Assembly (NCBI RefSeq): GCF_004117935.1
Contig: NZ_SDOY01000144.1
Coordinates: forward strand, 124,001-188,000
Direction: 5' to 3'
Origin: Streptomyces roseicoloratus
GTDB taxonomy: Bacteria > Actinomycetota > Actinomycetes > Streptomycetales > Streptomycetaceae
DNA: 64,000 nucleotides
Below the pieces are notes generated by a model, which was not told the DNA's origin, did not search any database, and worked only from the letters and a program-made list of their open reading frames with translations. Numbering within the stretch: position 1 is the stretch's first letter; every line of letters starts with the position of its first letter. Below are positions 42,922-52,241 of the stretch, in pieces. Position numbers and translations under genes: made by a program.

Positions 42922-44619
42922 GTGCACGCCCGTTTCGTCCGCGTCGCCGTCCGATCCCTGGCCGTCGCCATCGCCGCAGGCGCGGCCGGCACTCTGGCCT
43001 GGTCACCTGCCCAGGCCGCCCCCGCGCCGAGCCCGCTGGGCCCCGGATACACGATCCCGGACTCGGACGGCAACGTCGGCGCCTCGCACATCGGCGCGTA
43101 CGGCCCGCCCGGGCCAAAGGTCTTCGGCAACGCCGAGACCTACTGCGCGGACCCCGAGCGCAAGGGGCCGGCTGACTCCGGCGGGTACAGCGACCCGACG
43201 GTGGTCACGTCCTGGACGTCCTCGGTGACGGGCAAGCCGGTGCCCCGCGAAAACCTGGCATACGCCTCGTACGTGATCGGCCGGTACGGGCAGACCCGCG
43301 ACCACGCTCAGGCCGCCGCGGTCGACGCGGCCGTCTACGAGTGGCTCGCGGGAGGCACGTACGGGATCGACGGCACCCGGGGCAAGCAGCGCCTCGCCTA
43401 CCCGGTGGTCTCGCCGACGGCACGCACGCTCGCGCTGCGATACATCGACGAGGCCAAACGGTATGCCGGCCCGTACGCCTTGCACATCAGCCCGTCGGTC
43501 ACCCAGACCCACACCGGCCGGAAGGTCAGTGTGGAGGTGAAGGTCACCTCCACGCTCACCGGCGCCGCCGTCCCCGGCATCACCGTGCAGCTCGCCGAGT
43601 CCGGCTCCGGCACCGCCAACGGCCAGGTCGCCACGAACCAACAGGGCGCCGGGGTTTGGGAGTTCACTGCGGGGAAGACCGGGAAGGCCACAGTGCGGGC
43701 CACCGCCACCGGCCTGCCCGGCTCCCAGCTGAAAATCCTCACCCCGCAGAACCCCGCTGCCCAGCGCATGTTGCTGGCCGGCGCCACCACCACGGCCGAG
43801 GACACCGCCACCGTGGAGGTCACCGCAGCGCCCGGCGGCGTGGAGATCCACAAGAAGGACCCCGAAGGCTCCGTCCTCACCGGGGCGGCCTTCCATCTGC
43901 TCGACTCCGCCGGCAAGGTCGTCGCCGAGGGCAAGACCGACGCGAAGGGCATGCTCGTTCTCGACGGCATCGCGCCCGGCGCCTACCGGCTGCGCGAGAC
44001 GTCCACGGGCGACACGATCCACGACCTCGCCCCGGACCAGGACGTCACCATCACCGAGGGCCGCACCGCCCACGCCAACCCGCTCGTGGTCATCGACCCC
44101 TTCAAGAAGGCCGACTTGCTCCTCCGCAAGACGGACAAGGTCACCAGCGAGACGCTGACGGGCGCGGTCATCAACGTCCGTACGGACGAGGTCGGCCCGG
44201 ATGGAAAGCACCGGCCGGGCAAGCAGCTCCTCGCCCTGACCACAGGCAAGGACGGCACCGCCACAGCGAAGCTCGATGTCACCCTCAAGGCCGGTACCCG
44301 CTACTGGGCCACCGAGATGACTGCCCCCAACGGCTACCAACTCGACTCCCAGCCCGTGGCCTTCGTCGCCAAGCCCGGCGAGCGTGTCACTGTCACCCTC
44401 GCGGACACCGCCACCCCGCCGAGCCCGCCGTCGCCCACCACACCCCCGGCACCGCCCACCCAACAGCCCCCGTCCGCCCCGCCGTCCGGCAGCCTCGCTC
44501 ACACCGGCGCCGAGACCACCCGCTGGCTCCTGGCAGGAGCGGGCAGCCTGCTCGGTATCGGCGGCGCGCTCTACCTGACCGCCTGCCGCCGACGAGCAAT
44601 GGCGCGCCCCGTCGACTAG
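42922..44619 (+). CDS. Sortase-anchored SpaA-type surface adhesin
   Basis: A 565-residue surface protein from GTG 42922 (AAGGAG upstream). Signal peptide residues 1-32 (end PAQAAPA). Next comes a thioester-domain-like region with NAETYCADPE and DHAQAAAVDAAVYEWL (possible Cys-Gln bond). An Ig-like stretch follows, then two SpaA/Cna-B folds (VEIHKKDPEGSVLTGAAFHL, LLLRKTDKVTSETLTGAVIN) with Lys and Glu positions able to form isopeptide bonds. The end has LAHTG at about 526, a hydrophobic span and a basic tail: a class E (LAxTG) sortase signal. Could hold mating cells together. Confidence 0.88.
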   Translation: MHARFVRVAVRSLAVAIAAGAAGTLAWSPAQAAPAPSPLGPGYTIPDSDGNVGASHIGAYGPPGPKVFGNAETYCADPERKGPADSGGYSDPTVVTSWTSSVTGKPVPRENLAYASYVIGRYGQTRDHAQAAAVDAAVYEWLAGGTYGIDGTRGKQRLAYPVVSPTARTLALRYIDEAKRYAGPYALHISPSVTQTHTGRKVSVEVKVTSTLTGAAVPGITVQLAESGSGTANGQVATNQQGAGVWEFTAGKTGKATVRATATGLPGSQLKILTPQNPAAQRMLLAGATTTAEDTATVEVTAAPGGVEIHKKDPEGSVLTGAAFHLLDSAGKVVAEGKTDAKGMLVLDGIAPGAYRLRETSTGDTIHDLAPDQDVTITEGRTAHANPLVVIDPFKKADLLLRKTDKVTSETLTGAVINVRTDEVGPDGKHRPGKQLLALTTGKDGTATAKLDVTLKAGTRYWATEMTAPNGYQLDSQPVAFVAKPGERVTVTLADTATPPSPPSPTTPPAPPTQQPPSAPPSGSLAHTGAETTRWLLAGAGSLLGIGGALYLTACRRRAMARPVD

Positions 44620-44789
44620 CGATCAGCCCGACTGGCGGGGATGGCGCGGGGGACCGCTCGATCCTGGAACCGTGGATGAGGCAGCAGGCGCTGCTGTACG
44701 CCTCAGCCGGTGCCGACGGTGCGCTGGTGTAGACCTGTCGCGGCTGGTGTAGGTCCGGTGGCCTCCTCGGGAGCGGCCCCGGCTGGGGC

Positions 44790-46727
44790 TTATGCCTCGT
44801 AGTTGTGTTCGGCTCGGTGGGTGTGCTCGGGGCCAGGGTGCGTCACGCCAGGGACCATGGGGTGGCTGTAGTCGAGGGAGATGGTGCTGAAGGTGTCACT
44901 GGGGACGGGAGCTGTGTCGTTGTCGGCGATGATCAGCTGCACGCGATCGCCGTAGGTATCCGCGAGTGCTTTGAAACTGCCGTAGATGCGGTTCCCACGT
45001 TCCTGGTCGTCCGGGTTGTTGCCCAGCGCCTTGCGGGGAGAGTCGATGATCAGTAGTGAGGGGACGAGGACGTCGGGGTGCGTGAGCCCGAATTCAAGCA
45101 GTGCGAGGCTGTAGGCGATGCTCACACATGTCGTGATCCCGCCGCCGGAAGCCTGCAGGCTTTCGAAGGGGCTTCCATCGATCACTGGTAGGTATGTCTT
45201 CGGATCGATGACCGCCGTCTGTACCCAAGGCAAGTGCAGCTCGGCGAGCAGGGTGAAGAATTCCTGGCTCAGGTCGTCGACCAGTTGTCCGCGGGCGGCG
45301 AGTGCCAGGGAGCGGGTCTTGACGTCAGCTTGGACGCGTGTGCGCGTTGCTCTGAGGTTCTTGACCTCTTGGGCGATGGACCGCGCGCGAGCCCAGGCAT
45401 CGCGCAGCTGAGTTACGGCGTCGATGCTCGCTCCGAGCGCGGCTACGCGGGCGCTGGAGCTGGCGATCGCGTCGAAACGAGGCGCGACGACGTCACGGGT
45501 CTGCGCGTCCAGCTCCCGTCGGAGGGTGGTGACGAGAAAGTCGGTTTGCTGGGCCCGGTCGCGAGCAGCTGTAAAAACCTGTGCATCAGCATCTAAAACT
45601 GCTCGTGCGTCCAGCAGCTGCCTCTCCAGGGCCTCACGTGCCTCCTGGATGGCTGCGGGGTCTACGGACTCGTCCGGGGGGTCGTGCTGCAGGCAGACGA
45701 TGCAGTGGTCTTCTTGGACCGGTCGCCCTTCCAGCCGCTGCATGCAGCGTGGGCAGATGACAAAGTCGAAGGGGGACAGCTTCTCAATCGCGGACGCCGA
45801 GCGGTCCAGCCGTAGGAGATCGAGTTCGACCTGAGCGACCACTGATTCACGCGCCTCGAGCAGCTCGCGTGCCGCCACGATTTCTTGGCTGGCGTCCCTC
45901 GCCGCTGCGACGGCCTGACGAAGCTCCAGGCGGAGAACGGCATCAGCCGCGCTGCTTTCCTCCAGCTCCGAGCGCAGCGCACCGAGGGCTCCTTCGGCGA
46001 GGGTCAGCATCTCGCGCAGCTGAAAGAGCTCCGCACGGAGCGCGTCATCGCTGCGCGAGTCCGACTCTCGCAGGAAGTTGCTGACATTCTCGTGCTCAGC
46101 GGTCTTCGCCTTCATGTCTGTCAAGAGCTGTGCCGAGCGCTGCTTCAGATCCAGAAGCACGCTGTCCGTCAGGCCGAAAATGACTTCGAAGAGGGCTCGA
46201 CGCATGCCGTCGAAGTATGACTGCTGGTGGCGAACGATTTGGGTGTCGATGTAGATCGCTTCGAGATAGACGTAGGCGAACAGGGCCTGGAAGGTCATGT
46301 TGGCCTTGGCCGCTTTGCCTTCTCGGCGTACGGGAATCGATACACGGGGGAAGCCGAGGGCGCTCAGCAGTCGGTCGGACAAGGTCGTCTGACCCTCTTC
46401 GGCGCGGATGATGAGGCTTTCGCGGAGATCCAATGTGACCGGGTCGAGCACGTCTACTCGGTCGCTGCCGGCCTCGCCGATCATCCTCCTGAGCGCCACG
46501 TGCTCGTCGCCGACGAGGATCTCCGCGCACACCGAGTGGACGTGGTCACGTACGGCAGGCGTCAGGATGGCGTCGCCGCCGATAGCGTGCTTGAGCAGCA
46601 TGAGAAGGCTGGACTTGCCGCTGCCGCTCGGCCCGCTGATCACGGTGGCCGGCTGGTCGAACCGGTACGTCTTTTCGGCGTCGGCGGTGGTGACGGTCAG
46701 GGCGAGAAACTTCAGGTGGACCGCCAT
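44790..46727 (-). CDS. Rad50/SMC-like ABC ATPase of an ABC-3C system
   Basis: A 645-residue ATPase. Walker A SGPSGSGKSS is at 31-40; the long middle part is a coiled coil rich in Glu, Arg and Leu, interrupted near 322-342 by CPRCMQRLEGRP ... CIVC, a zinc-hook-like four-Cys knuckle. The C-terminal part has ASGGGITTCVSIAYSL (signature) and LLIIDSPRKALG (Walker B and D-loop, about 555-570). ATG at 46727 overlaps the middle-component stop as TGATG. In ABC-3C systems this subunit is the sensor/motor acting on nucleic acid ends. Confidence 0.85.
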   Translation of the reverse strand: MAVHLKFLALTVTTADAEKTYRFDQPATVISGPSGSGKSSLLMLLKHAIGGDAILTPAVRDHVHSVCAEILVGDEHVALRRMIGEAGSDRVDVLDPVTLDLRESLIIRAEEGQTTLSDRLLSALGFPRVSIPVRREGKAAKANMTFQALFAYVYLEAIYIDTQIVRHQQSYFDGMRRALFEVIFGLTDSVLLDLKQRSAQLLTDMKAKTAEHENVSNFLRESDSRSDDALRAELFQLREMLTLAEGALGALRSELEESSAADAVLRLELRQAVAAARDASQEIVAARELLEARESVVAQVELDLLRLDRSASAIEKLSPFDFVICPRCMQRLEGRPVQEDHCIVCLQHDPPDESVDPAAIQEAREALERQLLDARAVLDADAQVFTAARDRAQQTDFLVTTLRRELDAQTRDVVAPRFDAIASSSARVAALGASIDAVTQLRDAWARARSIAQEVKNLRATRTRVQADVKTRSLALAARGQLVDDLSQEFFTLLAELHLPWVQTAVIDPKTYLPVIDGSPFESLQASGGGITTCVSIAYSLALLEFGLTHPDVLVPSLLIIDSPRKALGNNPDDQERGNRIYGSFKALADTYGDRVQLIIADNDTAPVPSDTFSTISLDYSHPMVPGVTHPGPEHTHRAEHNYEA

Positions 46728-47299
46728 CAGATTTCCGTTCGCCAGGGCCTGTCCACCGCGTCGGGCAGGCGCTCGTAGATGAGGGTCTTTAGCGCTGACC
46801 CAGACTTGTCGAAGTGCTTCTTCAAGAGTGCTGTCCGATGCGAAACGAGCGCCCACTCAGGTGTCTCGGACAGAGTGGCCGCGGCAATGGCGCCGGAGGC
46901 GGTGATGCGGAACTCAGCCCGGTCGCCCTCGCCGTACGTGATGAGATCACGGGCCGCGAGCGAGCCGAGGACGCTGTAGTAGCGCTGATCCCACGGCCCG
47001 TACTTGTAGCGGGTCATGCGGCTCTCGACCGCCCGTCGCTCCGCGGCCGTGGGCTCCGTGCCGCGGGGCCAGGTGTGGCCGCTCTCCTTGAGTAGGCGCT
47101 CCAGCATCGCCGGATAGCGAAGAAGGAAATCGAGCTTGGCCAGCTTCGTGAGTCCCGCCAAGCCCGTGCGCGCCGTGGTGAAACGGTCGATCAGCAACAG
47201 GACCCTTGCCTCGTGATAGTGGGCTTCACGGCGTTCCTCGCTGCGGGCCTGCCCCTTGATGCGCGCCTCGGAGGCCAGACGCTCGGAGGCGTTGCTCAC
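46727..47299 (-). CDS. ABC-3C middle component-like protein
   Basis: A 190-residue protein from GTG 47299. After a short helix rich in Glu/Arg it has a winged-helix-like domain: KLDFLLRYPAMLERLLKES, then SVLGSLAARDLITYGEGDRA (recognition helix and wing) and ASGAIAAATLSETPEWA. This matches the middle components of ABC-3C systems (small winged-helix proteins between effector and ATPase). Both ends overlap their neighbours by a few bases, so the three genes are one coupled unit. Confidence 0.75.
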   Translation of the reverse strand: MSNASERLASEARIKGQARSEERREAHYHEARVLLLIDRFTTARTGLAGLTKLAKLDFLLRYPAMLERLLKESGHTWPRGTEPTAAERRAVESRMTRYKYGPWDQRYYSVLGSLAARDLITYGEGDRAEFRITASGAIAAATLSETPEWALVSHRTALLKKHFDKSGSALKTLIYERLPDAVDRPWRTEI

Positions 47300-48660
47300 G
47301 ACGCCTCCTCCTCGGAGACATCGAAGACGTCGGAGAAGTAGTAGTCGCAGTCGTCGCACAGCTGATACGCCAAGCCGCGAAGATGCTTGGAGTTGATCTT
47401 GAACGGCAGGGTTGCCAGCATCGCTTCCGGCGTCAACCGCTGCCTCAGCAGCCTGTTCATCCTCGCCCCGTACGGGCTGCCCTCCGCCGCTTCGGTCTGC
47501 GCATCCGCACGGCAGTCAAAGGCGGTGTCCAACACCTCCAAGCGCATGTTCGCAAGGTCGGAACTGTCGCCGGGTAACCCCGAGCGGTGCTCCGCCCATG
47601 CCACGTACCAGGCCGAGCGCAGGGTTTCTGCGTGTGCGACCTCATCAGCGGGTACATGCCCGCGTACCAACTTCTTGCGGAGATTCGCTCCCCCGGGAGC
47701 GACCATCGGGAGTCGGCCGGGAGTAAATGTCGGCACCGTGAGCTCGCGGTAGACGAACTCCTCGCGCACGGTGTGGGGGTAAAGCGTCCGGCGCGCGATG
47801 CGCTGCTGCATCTGCACGTTGTGGAGGACCCGGCTCGGCGTCGCGATGTACTCGGCCAACTGGCCGCGCTCGCCCTCGCCGCGGTTGGCCTGCTCGATGC
47901 GCTCGACGATTCGCCGGTAGGTGGCTCCTTCATCTACGTGGTTCAACTCCAGAGCCAGGATCGCTGGCCGAAGAAGCTGCTGGAGGTTGTGGTCAGTGAT
48001 GAACCGGGAGGAGGGGACGCTCTTGTAGTCGATGTGCAGCACTGCCAGGAAGCGCTTGATCGTGGCAACGAAGCCATCGGGGATGACGATGTCAGTCATC
48101 TTCTTGGTTTCGGTCACCACTGGAATGTGCGGGTACGGCTGCTTCCAACGGATCTTCAGGAAGTACTGTGCGACGGTCGTTGCCATAGCATCGACGCCGG
48201 TAGTGACCTCCGGTTCCGGGCCGCACATCTTGGCGAGTACAGCGGCATTTCCCTTGCTCGTGTTCAGGGCGCCGTTCGTCGTGAGGCGCAGTCGGACGTT
48301 GTCTGCGGAACCACATGCGCGCCAGCTGTTGAACAGGTGAGCGAGGCCCCCGTCCTTGCACAGGTCGCCTACATTCCACAGGGTCCGGTGGTACTGGCGG
48401 TGCTTCACTGACACCAGCTCGACGGAACCGTTCTTGAAGGCGATGACGAAGTCCTCGTGCCACTCGCAGACGACGAACTCGATCTCGTCCCGCGTGAGCA
48501 TGGCCAGACATGCCTGGGCCGCCACTTCGGCTTGATACCGATACAGCCGAGAGGTGTCGGTTCCCCCGTCCTCCCCAGGCGCTCGCTGAAAGATGGGATG
48601 CACGAAGTCATCGGCATCATCCCCCGCGTCCACCGCCACGTCGACCACAACCACCCCCAA
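47296..48660 (-). CDS. DUF4297/Cap4-type nuclease effector
   Basis: A 454-residue protein. The N-terminal nuclease part shows the DUF4297 pattern: RLYRYQAEVAAQACLAMLTR, then FVVCEWHEDFVIAFKNGSVE and LVSVKHRQYHRTLW, supplying Glu, Asp and the x-K of a PD-(D/E)xK site, plus GGLAHLFNSWRAC. The C-terminal half is helical and probably contacts the partners; it ends CDDCDYYF. The start (TTG 48660) is uncertain; GTG codons follow within 24 bp. In ABC-3C systems this is the toxic effector released on infection. Confidence 0.8.
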   Translation of the reverse strand: MGVVVVDVAVDAGDDADDFVHPIFQRAPGEDGGTDTSRLYRYQAEVAAQACLAMLTRDEIEFVVCEWHEDFVIAFKNGSVELVSVKHRQYHRTLWNVGDLCKDGGLAHLFNSWRACGSADNVRLRLTTNGALNTSKGNAAVLAKMCGPEPEVTTGVDAMATTVAQYFLKIRWKQPYPHIPVVTETKKMTDIVIPDGFVATIKRFLAVLHIDYKSVPSSRFITDHNLQQLLRPAILALELNHVDEGATYRRIVERIEQANRGEGERGQLAEYIATPSRVLHNVQMQQRIARRTLYPHTVREEFVYRELTVPTFTPGRLPMVAPGGANLRKKLVRGHVPADEVAHAETLRSAWYVAWAEHRSGLPGDSSDLANMRLEVLDTAFDCRADAQTEAAEGSPYGARMNRLLRQRLTPEAMLATLPFKINSKHLRGLAYQLCDDCDYYFSDVFDVSEEEAS

Positions 48661-48995
48661 GCTGTGTAACGCACACCGCGAGCCCCAGGGAGGGCCAGCG
48701 AGCCGAAGATCCTTAGGCGTATCACAGTCCGCACGCGTGACGTAACTGAGCGATCGCGCATTTCTAGAAACGGCCAGATATCTGCGCCATCAGCGGTGGC
48801 GCTACCGGCTCAGGAACGGGCTGTGTCGTGCACGGCTCACGGCCGGTCGGGCCAGAAGATCGACAAGGGGAGCCGCACGGCGGGAAGCTGTACCGTTTGG
48901 AGGGGCCCGAGAGCGGCTGTTGTGGCGCGAAGGGCCTCGTCGTAGGAGCCAGAGCCCAGGACTTCAGCGGAACAGGCAGGACAGTCTCCAGGGAG
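48661..48995. promoter_or_regulatory. Control region of the three-gene defence operon
   Basis: No gene is visible. A perfect palindrome TTTCTAGAAA lies at 48761-48770, about 100 bp upstream of the effector start, in the least GC-rich part of the region; it may be an operator or part of the promoter. Nothing else was recognised. Confidence 0.4.
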
Positions 48996-50234
48996 TCAGA
49001 CGTGGCCAGCGCTGCGAGCCCCGGAACCTCGGACGTGCGCGAAGGCGTCATCGGGGAAGTCGGCCCGCACGGCATGCCATACCCCGACGCGTTCGCCTTC
49101 GAGCAGCCCGGCTGCTACCGCCGGCCGCATCGGTGGCAGCAGGCGTTCGTGTTCCTGGATGAGGAACACTCGGTCGGTGAAATCGACGCTGTCCCCCTCT
49201 GGGCGCTCGTGTTCCAGCCACGCCCGGGCCTCCTCGCGGGTGCCGGGCCCCACAAGTACTCCGTCGGGAATCGCGTGGTCTCGTAGCGGGTGTCGAACTC
49301 CGCCCAGTGATCGTCATTCCAGCGGCTGTTCGGGATGAAGGGGATGGCCCGCACCACGACGTGCTGGTAGTCGTCGCTTTCTTGTTCCTCCGTTGGGTCC
49401 GGAACGGAAAGTGCTCCGGCGGGTTCCATGCGCGCCCGCCCGGAACCATTCCAGCTCAGCACAGCCATCCCCCGGTGCAGAGATGCCGGGTACAGGCGCC
49501 CGCCGGGAGTGGCCCGCCCCCACAGCTGGTTGATCAGTTCCGCCAGGTCCCGCACTGTCCGGGCTGCCCCAACGGAGCTGTCGACATGATGGCCAGAGGG
49601 ATGGGCAACGTGGTTGCGCAGCTTGGCCAGCGCGTCTTCGATCGTGCGACTGCGCCGCCCGCGGAGTAGACCTGCCATGCGCGCCCACTGGCGAAGGCCG
49701 TGCAGCACGCCGTTGAACTCGACGGTGTTCGTGGCGACGACCAGCTTCGCGCGTCGCCGCGCCATCCTGTCCGCGAGCTTCTTGACGTCGTCGTACGACG
49801 CGACGGGGAAGGAGGCGTCCGGGCCTTGGGAGAAGCGGAAGGTGATGGTGCCAGCGCACCATTCCATGAAACGGTCGCGCAAACGCCTGCTCGTAGATGA
49901 GGAGCGCCTGGTTGCCGACCATGGTCTACACGTCGTAGCAGAGTACGCCGTAGGCGAAGGCGGCACGCAGCCGCTCGAAGGGGGCGCGTGTTCCTGCTGC
50001 GACACCCTCCGCCAGGTCGCAGTCGGCGATCTGCCGCTGTTGGAACTCAGCGGCGTCCTCGGGTTTCAGGCGGCTGCCGAGGCCGTAGGGGTTGAACGTT
50101 AGTGACAGAGGCTCGTCCACCGGCATCGCTCTGACCACCGGTTCCGCTCCGCCCTCGGTTGTCCACAGAGCTTCGTCCCGCTGTGATGTCCATTTCGCGC
50201 GCTCGGTCTCGCAGGAGAAGGCCATGGCCGCCAC
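48996..50234 (-). pseudogene. Broken gene encoding a HEPN-motif protein
   Basis: Joined frames give one continuous protein of about 410 residues, interrupted by an in-frame TAG (49926-49928), a frameshift near 49875 (…YEQAFAR / RFMEWCAG…) and another near 49245 (…TEYLWGP / GTREEARAW…). The middle contains EDALAKLRNHVAHPSGHHVD, an R-x4-H pattern like the RNase site of HEPN domains. Three lesions in one frame suggest real decay. The start probably lies at 50225 or 50234. Family unknown; it adjoins the ABC-3C operon, so it may be a dead defence gene. Confidence 0.65.
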
Positions 50235-50321
50235 CCGCGTGGAGTGGGACGGCGACCACGGCCTTCTCGGTGTGTCTGGCCAGCAGCGCTTGCTGTGTAC
50301 GACGCAGGCAGCCAGTGCGCT

Positions 50322-51596
50322 TCACGCGGCCTTGGACAGGGTGGACCGGTCCATGTTGGGCGCGTGCCGGGCGGGTGTCACGGGGCTGGTCATGGCTTCT
50401 CGTCCGTCGTGGCGCGGCCACAGGAGGAGGGCACCGATCGCTCCCGCTCCGGCAAGGAGTACGAGGACGGACCAGGCAAGGGTGAAGCCGACGTTCGTGC
50501 CGAGCCATCCCGCGACGGGGTAGGTGATCAGCCAGGCCAGGTGCGACAGAGAGAACTGGGCCGCGAATGCCTCGGGGATCGCGTTCCGTCCGACGGAGGC
50601 GCGCAGGACCTTGCCGGTCGGCGTGATGATCAGTGCCATGCCGATGCCGATCACAGTCCAGATGATCGCCGTACCGGTCCATGTGGTCAGGCCGGCCGCG
50701 ATCAGCGTCACAGCGGTGGTCGTGCCGCCGACGAGGACTCCGGCGCCGGTCACCATGACGGTGCGGGCGGCGATCCGGTCGAGAACGCGGGGCAGCACGA
50801 GGGCGGCCAGGAGGGTTCCGGTGCCTGACGCGGCGAGCATCCAAGCGACGTCCGACTGCGAGCCGCCGAGCTCGTCACGGACGTAGTTGACGGTGTTGAC
50901 GACGACGATCGACCCTGCCGCCGCAACCACGAGGTTGAGCGCCATGATGCCGCGCAGCCGCGGCGTCCTGAGGAAGGTCCTGATCCCCGCTGCCGCCTTG
51001 TCCCATGCCTTGGTGTGGGCACTGGGGCGGGCGTCGGGGATGCGCGTCGACAAGACGAGCAGGGCGGAGAGGAGGAATCCGGCGGAGGTGCCCAGGAAGA
51101 GCCAGTTGAAGCTCATGAACGTCAGGGCGACGGCTGCCAGCACGGGGCTGAGCAGGCTCTCCATGGTGGAGGCGACCTGGGAGGCGGACAGGGCACGCGT
51201 GTAGTCGGACTCGTCCGTGACGATGTCGGGGATGACGGCCTGGAACGTCGGGGTGAACGCCGCGGAGCCGGCCTGGAGCAGGCCGATCAGGACGTAGATG
51301 TGCCAGACATCGGTGATCAGCGGCAGTGCCAGGACCACCGCACCGCGGACCACGTCGAGGAGGACCAGGAGAGTTCTTCTGGGGAGCCGGTCGACGTACG
51401 CGGCAGCAAGAGGGGCTATGACCACGTACATGACCATCTTGATGGTCAGGGCGGTGCCGAGGACCATGCCGGCGCGCCGTCCTGCGAGGTCGTAGGCGAG
51501 CAGGCCGAGGGCCACTGTGGTCAGTCCGGTACCGAACAGGGCGATGACCTGGGCGCTGAACAGGTGGCGATAGTCGCGGATGGCGAACAGACGCAT
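50322..51596 (-). CDS. MFS transporter
   Basis: A 424-residue protein with 12 predicted spans. It begins MRLFAIRDYRHLFSAQVIAL, the usual start of MFS exporters of the NreB/enterobactin-exporter type, with the loop AAAYVDRLPRRTLLV after span 2. The gene is followed by a CMD-family gene 82 bp upstream on the same strand. Position in a metal region suggests metal or drug efflux; the substrate cannot be read from the sequence. Confidence 0.85.
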   Translation of the reverse strand: MRLFAIRDYRHLFSAQVIALFGTGLTTVALGLLAYDLAGRRAGMVLGTALTIKMVMYVVIAPLAAAYVDRLPRRTLLVLLDVVRGAVVLALPLITDVWHIYVLIGLLQAGSAAFTPTFQAVIPDIVTDESDYTRALSASQVASTMESLLSPVLAAVALTFMSFNWLFLGTSAGFLLSALLVLSTRIPDARPSAHTKAWDKAAAGIRTFLRTPRLRGIMALNLVVAAAGSIVVVNTVNYVRDELGGSQSDVAWMLAASGTGTLLAALVLPRVLDRIAARTVMVTGAGVLVGGTTTAVTLIAAGLTTWTGTAIIWTVIGIGMALIITPTGKVLRASVGRNAIPEAFAAQFSLSHLAWLITYPVAGWLGTNVGFTLAWSVLVLLAGAGAIGALLLWPRHDGREAMTSPVTPARHAPNMDRSTLSKAA

Positions 51597-51677
51597 GGCG
51601 GGTTCCTTCCGTATCCATGCGGCGGGGCACGCCCCCGGGGTGGAGGCCGTGCCCCGCGAGTACAGGCGGGGGTGTCT

Positions 51678-52208
51678 CTACGCACCGGTGTCGCTCCCCG
51701 GTGTGAGGCCGGCGAGCAGGTTGAAGGCGCCGGTGAGGATGTTGAGCGAGACGACGCCGACGACATCGGCTATCGCCCGGTCGCTGTAGCCGTGCTCACG
51801 CAGCGCGCTGACCTGTTCGTCGGTGATCGACGTCGGCTCGCGATAGACCTGGAGGGCGAGGGCGATGATTGCTGCGATCGCGGGATCGGCCGAGGTGCCC
51901 GCATGGGCGCGCTTGATCTCTTCCTCGTCCACTCCCATGGAGCGGGCGGCACTGACGTGCGCGTCGAGGCAGAGCCCGCAGCCCTGGAGTGCCTGGACGG
52001 CGATCGAGATTCGTTCGCTGATTTTGCGGTCGAGTTTGGCTCGTCCCATGGCCCTGCTGAGCTGGAGGTATCCGCCCAGTACAGCCGGTGAGTGCGCCAT
52101 CGTGGAGACCATGTCGCCGATCTGGCCATGGCGGGAGACCAGGTCGGCGAGGAGGTCGCGCGAGGCGCCGACCGCCGTGTCGGGCGTGAGTCGGGTCAGG
52201 CGGGGCAT
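51678..52208 (-). CDS. Carboxymuconolactone decarboxylase/AhpD-family protein
   Basis: A 176-residue helical protein of the AhpD-like superfamily. The redox motif is QGCGLCLDAHVSAA (CxxC followed by His three residues on), residues about 76-88, and the family core SERISIAVQAL is present. Such proteins often act as small peroxidases or disulfide reductants. It is in a run of three leftward genes together with the copper-binding protein, which suggests protection against metal stress. Confidence 0.88.
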   Translation of the reverse strand: MPRLTRLTPDTAVGASRDLLADLVSRHGQIGDMVSTMAHSPAVLGGYLQLSRAMGRAKLDRKISERISIAVQALQGCGLCLDAHVSAARSMGVDEEEIKRAHAGTSADPAIAAIIALALQVYREPTSITDEQVSALREHGYSDRAIADVVGVVSLNILTGAFNLLAGLTPGSDTGA

Positions 52209-52241
52209 GACGCTCCTTCCGATGTGGCTTCGTTCATGCGG

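Noticed and set aside
44722-44752. Two GCTGGTGTAG repeats 21 bp apart between convergent genes
   Set aside because: Only ten bases long and in a terminator-like gap; too weak to call an element or array.
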